Positions 1 to 7,791 of a stretch of DNA of 46,167 bases are shown piece after piece; the first letter of the stretch is position 1, and each line of letters begins with the position of its first letter. A program made the position numbers and the translations under genes. The notes under the pieces are model-generated. The model ran no database searches. It worked only from the letters and a program-made list of their open reading frames with translations, and had not been told where the DNA came from. The stretch lies in the NCBI GenBank assembly GCA_018711205.1, contig DVIO01000148.1, positions 1-46,167 on the forward strand. The letters run 5' to 3'. Source of the DNA: Candidatus Avamphibacillus intestinigallinarum (lineage in GTDB: Bacteria; Bacillota; Bacilli; Bacillales; Amphibacillaceae).

Positions 1-249
1 GCCTTTTCCTAAATGGTTATGAACGAGTTCAAGTTCTTCTCCACCTTCGATTAGGCGAGCACGTTCGAATTCAACCCATTGGCCAAATTGTTTCACCCAA
101 TGTGAAATCTCTGTCGCCAATTGAGACGAAATGGGCAAATGCTCTAGTTTTAAATTCTCTCCACAATGATTACAAAAAATAGGTGTCTTATCGAGATTTG
201 CTTCTATTTTTAACTTTTTTGTTTGTAGTTGATTACAATGACATACCAT
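1..249 (-). CDS. Hypothetical zinc-ribbon-like protein, 3' end outside window
   Basis: The minus-strand frame is open from an ATG at 247-249 to the window edge (83 codons, no stop), so the gene is partial. An AGAGGG ribosome-binding site lies just upstream of the ATG. The N-terminus carries Cys3-x-Cys5 and later C-N-H-C (about residues 26-29), which looks like a small zinc ribbon, followed by a hydrophilic segment rich in Glu and Arg. I do not recognise the family. The role is unknown; the Cys pattern only suggests metal binding. Confidence 0.5.
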   Translation of the reverse strand, partial: MVCHCNQLQTKKLKIEANLDKTPIFCNHCGENLKLEHLPISSQLATEISHWVKQFGQWVEFERARLIEGGEELELVHNHLGKG

Positions 250-403
250 ATAATCCCTCTTCTCTGTTGAAGTCGATTATCTTGTTCGTTAAAATTACAG
301 CTCTTCTATATTCTTCGGATCGAAAATTCATTTTTAGAGGGTGTTACATGTTTTTGTTCTTAAATTATTTAGCGTTTTTTTCATTTCTGCTTCATACGCA
401 GAT

Positions 404-435
404 GAGCTAAGTAAGTCATTACACCTACTTAGCTC
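404..435 (-). terminator. Stem-loop after the MFS transporter gene
   Basis: A perfect 10-bp inverted repeat, GAGCTAAGTA/TACTTAGCTC, has a 12-nt loop and lies 11 bp past the transporter stop. There is no clear T-run on either side, so it may be a weak terminator or an RNA-stabilising hairpin. Confidence 0.4.
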
Positions 436-446
436 CTACAATGTCA

Positions 447-1691
447 TTATGCTTCTGTTGGAACAGGTTTATCCTCTTTTAAGAAAAGTACTGAAATAAA
501 TCCAATGAGCAATAACCCGGCAGCTAGATAAAATCCATTTGCCATACTTTCTGTTTGATCGTAGATAAATCCAGTGATATACGGCGCGAGAATCGAAGCA
601 CACATCCCAATGAAGTTATACACACTGAATGCTGTACTGTACGCCGACTTCGGTGCATTATTGGCCACTACAGCAATCAGGACAGGATTCGTACTGATCT
701 TCCCAACAATCCCGTACAAGATAAGCGCTGTATATAAAATCGCCATACTTTCAAAATAAACAATAGAAGCTGTTGCTATAAAAGCAAGTGGTAACATAAT
801 CATTAAAACTGGACGACGTCTACCAAGACGGTCAGATAAGTAACTAAAGAATATCGAACCTGGAATAGCAGCCCATGGAAGTAATGATGATACAAAAGCA
901 ATATTTCCACCGGTAATATTACGTTCGTTCTCTAAATAATACGGTAGCCAAGTTAAAATCATGAAAAACCCATAAATTGAACAGAAAATGGTAATATACG
1001 AAAGAATTAAGTTGCGGTTTTTAAATAATGATAAAAATTGAAACGGTTCTTTTTCATCTCCATTTTCATCTAATTCAGGCTCAGGTTTGGGACGCTCTTT
1101 AATAATTTTGGCCATGGCAAGCGATACGAGAATAATCGGAACCGCCATGATATAAAAAGGCACTCTCCAACTAAAACCCCATTCTAATGTGACATAACTC
1201 GATATATAAAAACCGATTGATGTCCCAAAGGCCATTCCACTATTAATAATGGCACTCCCTAATGTAATTCGACGCTCCGGAATCGCTTCTGAGGAAACGG
1301 CGTATTGCGGACCATAATACGTCCCCTGTGCAGCCCCTACAATAATCCAGGCTGTTAAGAAATATACGAAAGTTGTCGTCATACCTGTAAAGGCAACGAA
1401 TAGACCAAAGAGAAGAAATCCAGGGACTAATACTTTTTTCTTGCCAATTTTATCCCCGAGTATACCTGAAGGAATTTGTAACGCGGCGTAAGCTAAGAAG
1501 AAAACACTCATGATGAGGCCGAGTTGTTTTTTATTCAACCCAAATTCAAGTTGAACTTCACCCATTAAGGGTGCTAATATTTGCCTTGCAGCATATAAAA
1601 CCACCCAACCGAAGAAGAAGACAGTAACGACTTTAAACCAATACGGAATTCTTCCCGATTGTGCTTTGTGTAATTGTTTCTCTTCATTCAT
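447..1691 (-). CDS. MFS family transporter (anion/sugar-phosphate-like)
   Basis: A 414-residue integral membrane protein with about 12 hydrophobic segments. MFS loop motifs are visible: G-D-K-I-G-K-K-K at residues 79-86 (loop 2-3) and S-D-R-L-G-R-R-R near residue 285 (loop 8-9). A charged central loop (rich in Glu/Pro, around residues 200-220) separates the two halves. The N-terminal half resembles the anion:cation symporter branch that includes hexuronate and glycerol-phosphate carriers. The substrate cannot be read from the sequence. Its start has a strong GGGAGG site. It stands alone, with a palindrome-rich promoter region upstream. It is near the nar genes, but I see no nitrate-transporter signature, so I do not call it NarK. 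Confidence 0.85.
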   Translation of the reverse strand: MNEEKQLHKAQSGRIPYWFKVVTVFFFGWVVLYAARQILAPLMGEVQLEFGLNKKQLGLIMSVFFLAYAALQIPSGILGDKIGKKKVLVPGFLLFGLFVAFTGMTTTFVYFLTAWIIVGAAQGTYYGPQYAVSSEAIPERRITLGSAIINSGMAFGTSIGFYISSYVTLEWGFSWRVPFYIMAVPIILVSLAMAKIIKERPKPEPELDENGDEKEPFQFLSLFKNRNLILSYITIFCSIYGFFMILTWLPYYLENERNITGGNIAFVSSLLPWAAIPGSIFFSYLSDRLGRRRPVLMIMLPLAFIATASIVYFESMAILYTALILYGIVGKISTNPVLIAVVANNAPKSAYSTAFSVYNFIGMCASILAPYITGFIYDQTESMANGFYLAAGLLLIGFISVLFLKEDKPVPTEA

Positions 1692-1745
1692 AGAAAAACC
1701 TCCCTAATCTGTTAAACAAAGTACTATAAATCCGCTTTGTTTCCT

Positions 1746-1825
1746 TAACAAATCATTTTATAACAGAAGGAAAGACTTATAAGTCTTTTTAACTATGTGT
1801 GTAATTGACTTAAAATGATTTGTTA
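1746..1825 (-). promoter_or_regulatory. Nested palindromes over the MFS transporter promoter
   Basis: A 15-bp perfect inverted repeat (TAACAAATCATTTTA at 1746-1760, its complement at 1811-1825) encloses an 18-bp perfect palindrome, AAAGACTTATAAGTCTTT, at 1771-1788. An extended -10 candidate (TG-T-TATAAA on the minus strand, 1757-1765) overlaps the inner arm, about 65 bp before the transporter start. The arrangement looks like operators for a dimeric repressor, though it could also fold in the leader RNA. Between 1826 and 2193 I see no gene or other signal. Confidence 0.4.
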
Positions 1826-2193
1826 CTATGTCGCTTCCCTTTAACCCACGATATACACATGTTTTTCATATTTAATTATAAATATTTGTTATTACTTATG
1901 TATATTCCCTATTGTTTCTTTTGTTGCTTAAAATCATTATTTCTTTAAAAAAGTAGTCTTTTTATGATTAGAAATACTCAGGTCAAACGTATTCAATATG
2001 TTGTTCTTAATAAAATGATATTGTGAAAACATAGAAATCCTGTCTTACGATATGATTCTTATATTTTATGTTCAGTTGAATTGTTTTAACTGTGATTTTT
2101 TTTAAAATTATAGATTTTTAAGGTAGGATTATTCATGAGGGGGTTCAGATAAGTATAGTTGAAATCTAACTACCATTTATATTGATTGAATAA

Positions 2194-2220
2194 AAGCCAA
2201 GTCCTCTTCAGACTTGGCTT
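2194..2220 (-). terminator. Intrinsic terminator of the GNAT gene
   Basis: A 10-bp perfect stem AAGCCAAGTC/GACTTGGCTT with a 7-nt loop starts 7 bp after the acetyltransferase stop. Read on the minus strand it is followed by a T-rich tract (TTTTATT). Confidence 0.8.
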
Positions 2221-2226
2221 CTCTCT

Positions 2227-2670
2227 TCATATATTTATATTCTTCTTAAAAACATAGCTTACCTTTTCATACTCCATTTTATCTTCATAAAAATGATGTG
2301 CCTTTTCACGTTGGATACCCGATGATAATGCAACATTTTCATAATCATGTTCCTTCGCCCAATTTTCAACATAAGCGAGTAGTTGCGCCCCTAATCCCGA
2401 AGAACGCTCTGTTTCCTTCGTTACTAAATCACACACCCAAACAAAACGACCGTAGTATAGTGTAATCATTGGTTTAAAGCCAACAACGGCAGCAATTTCA
2501 TCAGCAACATATAAAGCGAAGATCTGGTACATATCTCTTGATTGCGCCTCTAATACAAGTTTAAGATACGTTTCTTTGTCTAAATGCGTACGCAATTCAC
2601 GCATAACTGGAAAAGCCGATAAGATTTCTTCTTCTGATTTAAGTTCTTTAATAATCGATGATGGCATCAT
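2227..2670 (-). CDS. GNAT family N-acetyltransferase
   Basis: A 147-residue soluble protein with a GNAT fold pattern. The acetyl-CoA-binding segment is around residues 88-105 (E-R-S-S-G-L-G-A-Q-L-L, a variant of the R/Q-x-x-G-x-G/A loop), followed by the A-L-S-S-G-I-Q-R motif and the A-H-H-F-Y-E helix typical of motif B. It should transfer an acetyl group from acetyl-CoA to an amine. The acceptor is not predictable. AAAGGA precedes two adjacent ATG codons at 2670 and 2667; I use the first. It is monocistronic, with its own terminator. Confidence 0.82.
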   Translation of the reverse strand: MMPSSIIKELKSEEEILSAFPVMRELRTHLDKETYLKLVLEAQSRDMYQIFALYVADEIAAVVGFKPMITLYYGRFVWVCDLVTKETERSSGLGAQLLAYVENWAKEHDYENVALSSGIQREKAHHFYEDKMEYEKVSYVFKKNINI

Positions 2671-2778
2671 GTCATTCCTTTCAATTTGTCGTTAGGCTCT
2701 CTCTTGCTTAATCGAGCAACTCAGTATGATTATTTAAACACACCCATTTTCATATGAATATAGTAACCTTTAATAGGG

Positions 2779-3387
2779 TTAAAGTCTTTCAGGCAAGTGA
2801 TGCTTATACATATCAACAGCATCCGTATGTGATTTCAAAGTGTCTAATGTAATCGGATGCGGATTCACATAAATGGTTGGATAATCTACTTCATCAGCGG
2901 ATGTATCTATGTCAAACGCCAACTGTTCCTGGTCAACGGAAAATGCCGCTTCGATTCCAGGCTTGTTTCCTCTCGCATCTAACCGGATCCATTTATCCAT
3001 AGATTCTATATAAACGGCATTTAATGCATGAATACAATATCCTTGCTCTGGCTTATCAAAGAGCATTAATCGTTGATAACAAAAGCCCACTGGAATGCCT
3101 TCTCTTCTTAATAAGGCTGCAAGGACATTCGCTTTTGCGTAACAGATCCCCTCTTTATATTCCAAAACTTCTGAGGCCCGACATGTCACTCTGCTTCCTT
3201 GAATATCCCAAGAGTGGGCGATTGTATCTCTAACAGCTTGAAAAGCAAGCTTTATCTTTTCGATGTCTGTTTGCCCTTGATGAAATAAACGACCCGCATA
3301 TCGTTCTATGCTTGGGTCGCTGAAGTCGACTTCTGCTGTTTCTTGTACATAATCTTGTAGATGATTTGATTCGCATACGAGTTGCAT
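2779..3387 (-). CDS. Transglutaminase-like cysteine peptidase-fold protein
   Basis: A 202-residue protein with a transglutaminase-like core. The Cys-His-Asp triad is visible: Cys in E-G-I-C-Y-A-K (about residue 83), His in Y-C-I-H-A-L (about 120) and Asp in R-L-D-A-R-G (about 137). Bacterial members act as peptidases or amidases or modify peptides; the substrate here is unknown. A nearby upstream ATG is rejected as start because the GGAGG site lies directly behind it and fits the ATG at 3385-3387 with 5-nt spacing. It lies 15 bp downstream of the TetR gene and is probably co-transcribed with it. Its link to the divergent ABC exporter is unknown. Confidence 0.8.
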   Translation of the reverse strand: MQLVCESNHLQDYVQETAEVDFSDPSIERYAGRLFHQGQTDIEKIKLAFQAVRDTIAHSWDIQGSRVTCRASEVLEYKEGICYAKANVLAALLRREGIPVGFCYQRLMLFDKPEQGYCIHALNAVYIESMDKWIRLDARGNKPGIEAAFSVDQEQLAFDIDTSADEVDYPTIYVNPHPITLDTLKSHTDAVDMYKHHLPERL

Positions 3388-3402
3388 ATTTTCCTCCATT
3401 CC

Positions 3403-4026
3403 TTAATCGGCTTGTAGCCTTTCTAAGCGTTCTTTTAGGTTACTCATGAACGAAATAATTTCAAAATGAACTTCTGCAAAATCTTTTGCACTTTGTTTTT
3501 CACCTGTATGTAATTGTTCTAACCATTCCTGAATTAATCCTAAAATGGCAGACGTTAAAAAGGCAACGATATACTGTTTGAACAACGGGTTATGCTTTGT
3601 AGGTACATCAGCAAGAAGATATGTTTCCATCATGTCACGGATCACATCTTTTATTTGTTTGTTGAATCTAGGGTCACCATTTTCACCGAGGATTATATGC
3701 AACACAGATGCGTATTCTTCAATAAAATAAAATATTTGTAAAAACGGTGGATATAGCTGTTTTGTACGCAATGACTCTAGTATGCCTTCAGGTCTAATTT
3801 GACGAACCCTTTGCTTAAATAGAGTTAACATATTCTCTTGCACCGTGGACATTAGGGCGTATTTATCCGTATAGTGTCGATAAAATGTACCGCGATTCAC
3901 TCCTGCTTTATCTGCAATTTGTTTTACAGTAACATGTTCAAAACCATGTTCACCAATCAGTTCAATGAATGTATTTTCAATCCGTCTTCGCGTTTCCTCT
4001 ACCATCTGCTTGTGAATATGTCCCAT
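3403..4026 (-). CDS. TetR/AcrR family transcriptional regulator
   Basis: A 207-residue regulator. The N-terminal helix-turn-helix is clear around residues 31-55 (V-T-V-K-Q-I-A-D-K-A-G-V-N-R-G-T-F-Y-R-H-Y), the standard TetR DNA-binding signature. The C-terminal ligand and dimer domain is helical. It is divergent from an ABC exporter, with a 17-bp palindrome in the shared intergenic region. I infer that it represses the exporter and itself, with release by a compound the exporter pumps. An AAAGGAG site precedes the ATG. It likely heads a two-gene unit with the transglutaminase-like gene. Confidence 0.88.
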   Translation of the reverse strand: MGHIHKQMVEETRRRIENTFIELIGEHGFEHVTVKQIADKAGVNRGTFYRHYTDKYALMSTVQENMLTLFKQRVRQIRPEGILESLRTKQLYPPFLQIFYFIEEYASVLHIILGENGDPRFNKQIKDVIRDMMETYLLADVPTKHNPLFKQYIVAFLTSAILGLIQEWLEQLHTGEKQSAKDFAEVHFEIISFMSNLKERLERLQAD

Positions 4027-4105
4027 CTCGTACTCCTTTACTGAACACTTTACATAGTATTGTTTATTGTATTTGATTTCATCCTAGATTAACATAACAT
4101 TACAT

Positions 4106-4122
4106 GCAACACATTGTTGCAC
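4106..4122. promoter_or_regulatory. Candidate TetR operator
   Basis: A palindrome TGCAAC-acatt-GTTGCA lies 26 bp before the ABC ATPase start and 80 bp before the TetR start. Its 17-bp length and its position between divergent genes fit a TetR-family operator. Binding is inferred, not shown. Confidence 0.5.
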
Positions 4123-4148
4123 ACTTTCTAACAAAAGAGGTGTCAAAC

Positions 4149-4874
4149 ATGGAAAACGTAATCGATTTATCTCAGATTTCTAAATCCTTCAAAGATAAAA
4201 CCATCATTGATGACATTGACTTGAGCATTCATGAGGGCGAAATTTTTGCATTACTCGGTCCATCCGGCGGTGGTAAAACAACGTTGATTAAAATGATCAT
4301 CGGTATGTTACGGCAAGATAAAGGGACGATTCGTATATTCGGAAAACCGATTAAAGAAGCAGCTCAATTACAACAAATCGGATATATGGCACAACAAGAT
4401 GCCTTATATGAAGCACTTAGTGGTGGGGAAAATCTTAATTTTTTTGCCAAACTGTTTCGTTTACCAAAAGACAATAGACAAGAGCGCATCGCCTATGCCG
4501 CCGACCTTGTACAATTAACTGATCAGTTAGATACACGTGTACGTTTTTATTCTGGAGGTATGAAACGAAGATTATCACTAGCCATCGCATTAATTCAAAA
4601 CCCTCAGCTATTAATTTTAGATGAACCTACAGTTGGAATTGACCCGATTCTAAAAAAATCAATTTGGCGAGAATTCGAGCGTCTTAAGCGAGAAGAACGT
4701 AAGACGATTCTCATTACAACGCACGTGATGGATGAAGCTGAACGATGTGATACTGTAGCCATGTTACACAATGGAACAATCATTGCAAATGGTGCACCAC
4801 GAGATTTAAAAGAAACATATCATGCCGATCATTTCGACGACGTGTTTTTACGAGCCGGGGGTGAAGATGCATGA
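4149..4874 (+). CDS. ABC transporter ATP-binding protein (drug/export type)
   Basis: A 241-residue ATPase of the two-gene ABC-2 exporter type. Visible motifs: Walker A G-P-S-G-G-G-K-T-T (about residue 38), signature Y-S-G-G-M-K-R-R (about 136), Walker B L-L-I-L-D-E-P-T (about 157) and the switch His in I-T-T-H-V-M-D. The ATG at 4149 is chosen over an in-frame ATG 45 bp upstream, because AGAGGTGT precedes 4149 and the upstream segment covers the operator-like palindrome. It overlaps the permease gene by 4 bp, so translation is likely coupled. It probably energises efflux of a toxic compound or lipid; the substrate is unknown. Confidence 0.9.
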   Translation: MENVIDLSQISKSFKDKTIIDDIDLSIHEGEIFALLGPSGGGKTTLIKMIIGMLRQDKGTIRIFGKPIKEAAQLQQIGYMAQQDALYEALSGGENLNFFAKLFRLPKDNRQERIAYAADLVQLTDQLDTRVRFYSGGMKRRLSLAIALIQNPQLLILDEPTVGIDPILKKSIWREFERLKREERKTILITTHVMDEAERCDTVAMLHNGTIIANGAPRDLKETYHADHFDDVFLRAGGEDA

Positions 4875-5884
4875 ACATATTAAACCTTGTAACAAGAATT
4901 CTCCAAGAAATGATTCGAGATAAACGAACACTTGCCTTACTATTTTTAGCGCCTATTTTTATTCTGACCCTGATGCATTTTATTTTTGATACAAAAGAGT
5001 CTGATGTGTCGCTTGTAGCAACAATCGATCAACCAGCTATTGAAAAAAGTCTGGAATCCTCACAACTCGACGTCACCATAGCTTCAACATACAGTAAGCA
5101 AAAAATGGCTGAGCATGACATCGATGGTTGGTTAGATCAGACAGGCAAAACATTTCAACTTTATTTATTAAATAATCGACCCAGTCGTTCAGAGGCTGTA
5201 CAAATACAATTAAAACAAGCTCTTACGTCACAAACCAACTCTATTCCGCTCGAAACAACCTATGTATATGGCGACCAAGATACAAACTTGTTTGATACAT
5301 TCAGTCCTATGCTCGTTGGTTATTTTGTCTTCTTCTTCGTATTTTTAATTGCAGGGATTGCCTTACTCAAGGAACGCACCAATGGTACACTTGAACGGCT
5401 GCTAGCTACCCCAATTAAAAGATATGAAATTGTGTTTGGCTACGTCGTTGGCTACGGCCTACTAGCCCTTATCCAAACGTTAATTGTCGTTTTTTACGCA
5501 ACAGGTATTTTGGATATTGTTTCAAACGGTTCCATTTGGTATGTCTTACTCATTAACATTGTCACAGCATTTGTCGCATTATCCTTAGGCACATTGCTGT
5601 CAAGCTTTGCCGCATCAGAATTTCAAATGATGCAATTCATTCCCTTAATCGTCATACCACAAGTATTCTTTACCGGCATATTCCCATTAGATGGTATGGC
5701 AGACTGGCTACAAAGCCTTGGTAAAATCATGCCTTTATATTACACGTCTGATGCTTTACATGCTGTGATGTATAAAGGATTAGGGTTTCGTGATATTTGG
5801 TTAGATATCACATTACTAATTGGTTTTGCGGTGTTGTGTATCGTGTTGAATATATTCAGTTTGCGAAAACACCGTAGCTTTTAA
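4871..5884 (+). CDS. ABC-2 type transporter permease
   Basis: A 337-residue membrane protein with the ABC-2 layout: one N-terminal transmembrane helix (about residues 20-38), a long extracytoplasmic domain (about 45-145), then five or six helices. The conserved segment E-R-T-N-G-T-L-E-R-L-L-A-T-P after the second helix (about residues 168-181) is typical of the YhhJ/YadH permease branch. It pairs with the preceding ATPase by a 4-bp overlap. The complex should be an exporter under the divergent TetR regulator. Confidence 0.9.
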   Translation: MNILNLVTRILQEMIRDKRTLALLFLAPIFILTLMHFIFDTKESDVSLVATIDQPAIEKSLESSQLDVTIASTYSKQKMAEHDIDGWLDQTGKTFQLYLLNNRPSRSEAVQIQLKQALTSQTNSIPLETTYVYGDQDTNLFDTFSPMLVGYFVFFFVFLIAGIALLKERTNGTLERLLATPIKRYEIVFGYVVGYGLLALIQTLIVVFYATGILDIVSNGSIWYVLLINIVTAFVALSLGTLLSSFAASEFQMMQFIPLIVIPQVFFTGIFPLDGMADWLQSLGKIMPLYYTSDALHAVMYKGLGFRDIWLDITLLIGFAVLCIVLNIFSLRKHRSF

Positions 5885-5913
5885 TAAAGGATACTTTCTA
5901 TTTATCAATATTA

Positions 5914-5997
5914 AAAAGGAGCCTTCTAGATGTCCTGCACCCTAAAGTTAAATTTAAACTTAGCTTTAGAGGTACACATCAAAAAAGTGCTCCTTTT
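5914..5997. terminator. Long imperfect inverted repeat between convergent genes
   Basis: AAAAGGAGC (5914-5922) pairs with GCTCCTTTT (5989-5997). Between them lie further complementary arms, GATGT/ACATC and CTAAAG/CTTTAG, giving an extended hairpin. It sits between the ABC permease (+) and the hemerythrin-like gene (-), 30 bp and 7 bp from their stops. T-rich and A-rich ends suit termination in both directions. The large size is unusual for a simple terminator. Confidence 0.6.
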
Positions 5998-6004
5998 CTT
6001 ATCT

Positions 6005-6430
6005 TTAGTGCTCGGGCAATATAGCTTCTTCACTCCGGCTATGAATCTCATTCACAATGAGCAACGCTCTAAACTTATGAAGATGTTCCTGTTCAATCGC
6101 TTTCTTTTCTGGCACATCTTTTTCCAGTTCTGACACGAGTTTTCGTAAAATATCATGATCACGTGTGAGCTGAATAATATCGTCTCTTAACGCCGGCTCT
6201 TTTTCTTTCATTTCATGATATAATCCACCTTCTTCTTCCTCTGAATCTGCATGTGCAATGACACGTGTTTGCCAAAATTCAATCAACATTTCTCCTGCCT
6301 TCAAACATTCCTCAGCACGTTGTTCCTCGAATAATCGCTCAACAATTTCTGTTAATTCACTTGCCTCGGCATGAGCTCCATCATGAATTGATTTATGCGA
6401 ATGCTGCTTTCGTAAAGCGGGTCCTACCAT
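6005..6430 (-). CDS. Hemerythrin-like (HHE) domain protein of the nar operon
   Basis: A 141-residue helical protein. Histidines and acidic residues are spaced as in hemerythrin HHE domains: a His cluster at residues 10-20, H-A-D-S-E around 60, L-Y-H-E around 70, R-D-H-D-I-L around 90 and E-I-H-S-R-S-E-E around 128. Such domains bind a di-iron centre and handle O2, NO or iron in the cytoplasm. It starts 25 bp after narI ends, with a GAGGAGG site, so it is probably the last gene of the nar operon. A role in coping with NO or oxygen around the nitrate reductase is an inference from position. Confidence 0.75.
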   Translation of the reverse strand: MVGPALRKQHSHKSIHDGAHAEASELTEIVERLFEEQRAEECLKAGEMLIEFWQTRVIAHADSEEEEGGLYHEMKEKEPALRDDIIQLTRDHDILRKLVSELEKDVPEKKAIEQEHLHKFRALLIVNEIHSRSEEAILPEH

Positions 6431-6455
6431 TATTATAGTGCCTCCTCGTATAAGA

Positions 6456-7166
6456 TTATTGAATTGTCTTTTTTTCTTGTTTTACAGGTCGATTGCTACG
6501 ATACACGACATAATTTCTACGTAAATATCCAAGTGGTAAGCTGAATACATGTACTAAACGTGTAAACGGCCAGATAGCAAATAATGCAAACGCCCCTAAT
6601 ACATGAAGCTGAAATCCAAGAGGTGCATAAGCCATTAATTCTGGCATGGGTCTAAATATCAAGATGCCTCGTATCCAAGGTGAGATGGTTTCACGATAAT
6701 CAAACGAGCCACCTGATACGGTATAACCAACTGTACTACTGAAACCAACGAGTACGACAGCTCCTAAAACAACAAGTGAAACATAATCACTGACTGAACT
6801 GTTTTTGGCTACTCTTCTAATCGACACACGACGTGTAAATAGTGCTAAACCACCAATTACAGTAGCCACCCCAGCAAGTCCGCCTAACCAAAATGCTCCA
6901 AAATGATACATATCATCCGTGATTCCAAGCCAATCGTAAAAAGCCTTAGGCACGAGCAAACCAGCTACATGTCCGAAGAATACAAAGATGATACCCCAGT
7001 GAAAAAATGTACTTCCAAACTTCAAACGCTTTTGCTCTAAAAATTGACTCGATTTCGCCGTCCAGCTAAATTGATCTTTGTTATAACGATAAATATGCCC
7101 AAGGACAAAAATGGTTAGCGAAATATATGGGAAAACGACCCAAAGAAATAAGTCCATTTTCGGCAT
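6456..7166 (-). CDS. narI: Respiratory nitrate reductase gamma subunit (cytochrome b)
   Basis: A 236-residue membrane cytochrome b that passes electrons from the quinol pool through two haems to NarH and NarG. Five hydrophobic segments are visible. Paired histidines for haem ligation occur in F-F-H-W-G (helix 2), F-G-H-V-A-G, and Q-L-H-V-L-G plus L-V-H-V-F in the last helix. Length matches the family (about 225-235). It follows narJ by 88 bp with a hairpin in the gap. The gene is intact, but it lies downstream of the ICE-split narH, so its expression from the native nar promoter is doubtful while the ICE is integrated. Confidence 0.95.
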   Translation of the reverse strand: MPKMDLFLWVVFPYISLTIFVLGHIYRYNKDQFSWTAKSSQFLEQKRLKFGSTFFHWGIIFVFFGHVAGLLVPKAFYDWLGITDDMYHFGAFWLGGLAGVATVIGGLALFTRRVSIRRVAKNSSVSDYVSLVVLGAVVLVGFSSTVGYTVSGGSFDYRETISPWIRGILIFRPMPELMAYAPLGFQLHVLGAFALFAIWPFTRLVHVFSLPLGYLRRNYVVYRSNRPVKQEKKTIQ

Positions 7167-7215
7167 GTTCTTCCAACCCCTTATTTAACCAAATGTGGGT
7201 AACACTTAAATCATA

Positions 7216-7251
7216 TGGCGGTCTTGCTCCAGCAAAAGCTGAAGCAAGCCA
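7216..7251 (-). other. Hairpin in the narJ-narI gap
   Basis: CTTGCTCCAGC and GCTGAAGCAAG form an 11-bp stem with one mismatch around a 4-nt AAAA loop, extended by outer TGGC/GCCA. There is no T-run, so it is more likely an RNA processing or stability element than a terminator. Confidence 0.4.
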
Positions 7252-7254
7252 CAT

Positions 7255-7791
7255 TTAAGATACATGCATTTCATTTAATACATAGCGTGAATTCTCGATA
7301 CAAGCTTTCAATAAAAAGCTATATGGACTATCTTGTTTCGCCAACACTTTTTCGAGCTGGATGATTGATTTCAAATGAAGTTTTAGCATACGTTTTACAT
7401 GTTCATCTTCAGCGATCGCTAGAAATTCCAAGACCATCGGTAAATAATCTGGCATTTCCGTTGTATCCATTTCGACATCTGACTCTCTAAAGAGCTGGCG
7501 TAATTTCACCAGTGCCTCGCCACGTTCTCTTGAATCCTTAAAGACATGAAACGTAAGATGTAGCGATACGACTCCGTGATAATCAAAGGTATTCACATAC
7601 TGCTCACATACTTCTTCCCACGGTGTGTATTCGAGATAATTTAAAAACTGTTCAAAATAGGTACGAAAGATTGGGTTTTCAAATGATGCGATTTCTTCAC
7701 GCAATTCGGGTAACCCATCCATCCATTCATATTCTGGATATTCAAGAAAAACTGAAATAAGCTTATAAATTTTTTGTTGGGTCGAATTCAT
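7255..7791 (-). CDS. narJ: Nitrate reductase molybdenum cofactor assembly chaperone
   Basis: A 178-residue NarJ/TorD-type chaperone that binds apo-NarG and helps insert the molybdopterin cofactor before membrane docking. It is helical, with a family-like central stretch including Y-V-N-T-F-D and H-L-T-F-H-V-F-K-D-S-R-E-R-G (about residues 65-90). A GGAGGG site precedes the ATG. It overlaps the narH 3' end by 29 bp, the usual tight coupling in nar operons. It is intact, but it depends on a transcript that must now start inside the ICE or cross it. Confidence 0.93.
   Translation of the reverse strand: MNSTQQKIYKLISVFLEYPEYEWMDGLPELREEIASFENPIFRTYFEQFLNYLEYTPWEEVCEQYVNTFDYHGVVSLHLTFHVFKDSRERGEALVKLRQLFRESDVEMDTTEMPDYLPMVLEFLAIAEDEHVKRMLKLHLKSIIQLEKVLAKQDSPYSFLLKACIENSRYVLNEMHVS

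Noticed and set aside
447..1691. Calling the MFS gene a nitrate/nitrite transporter (NarK) because it is near nar genes
   Set aside because: The conserved Gly-rich nitrate signature segments of NarK are not visible, four unrelated genes lie between it and narI, and the N-terminal half looks like the anion:cation symporter branch.
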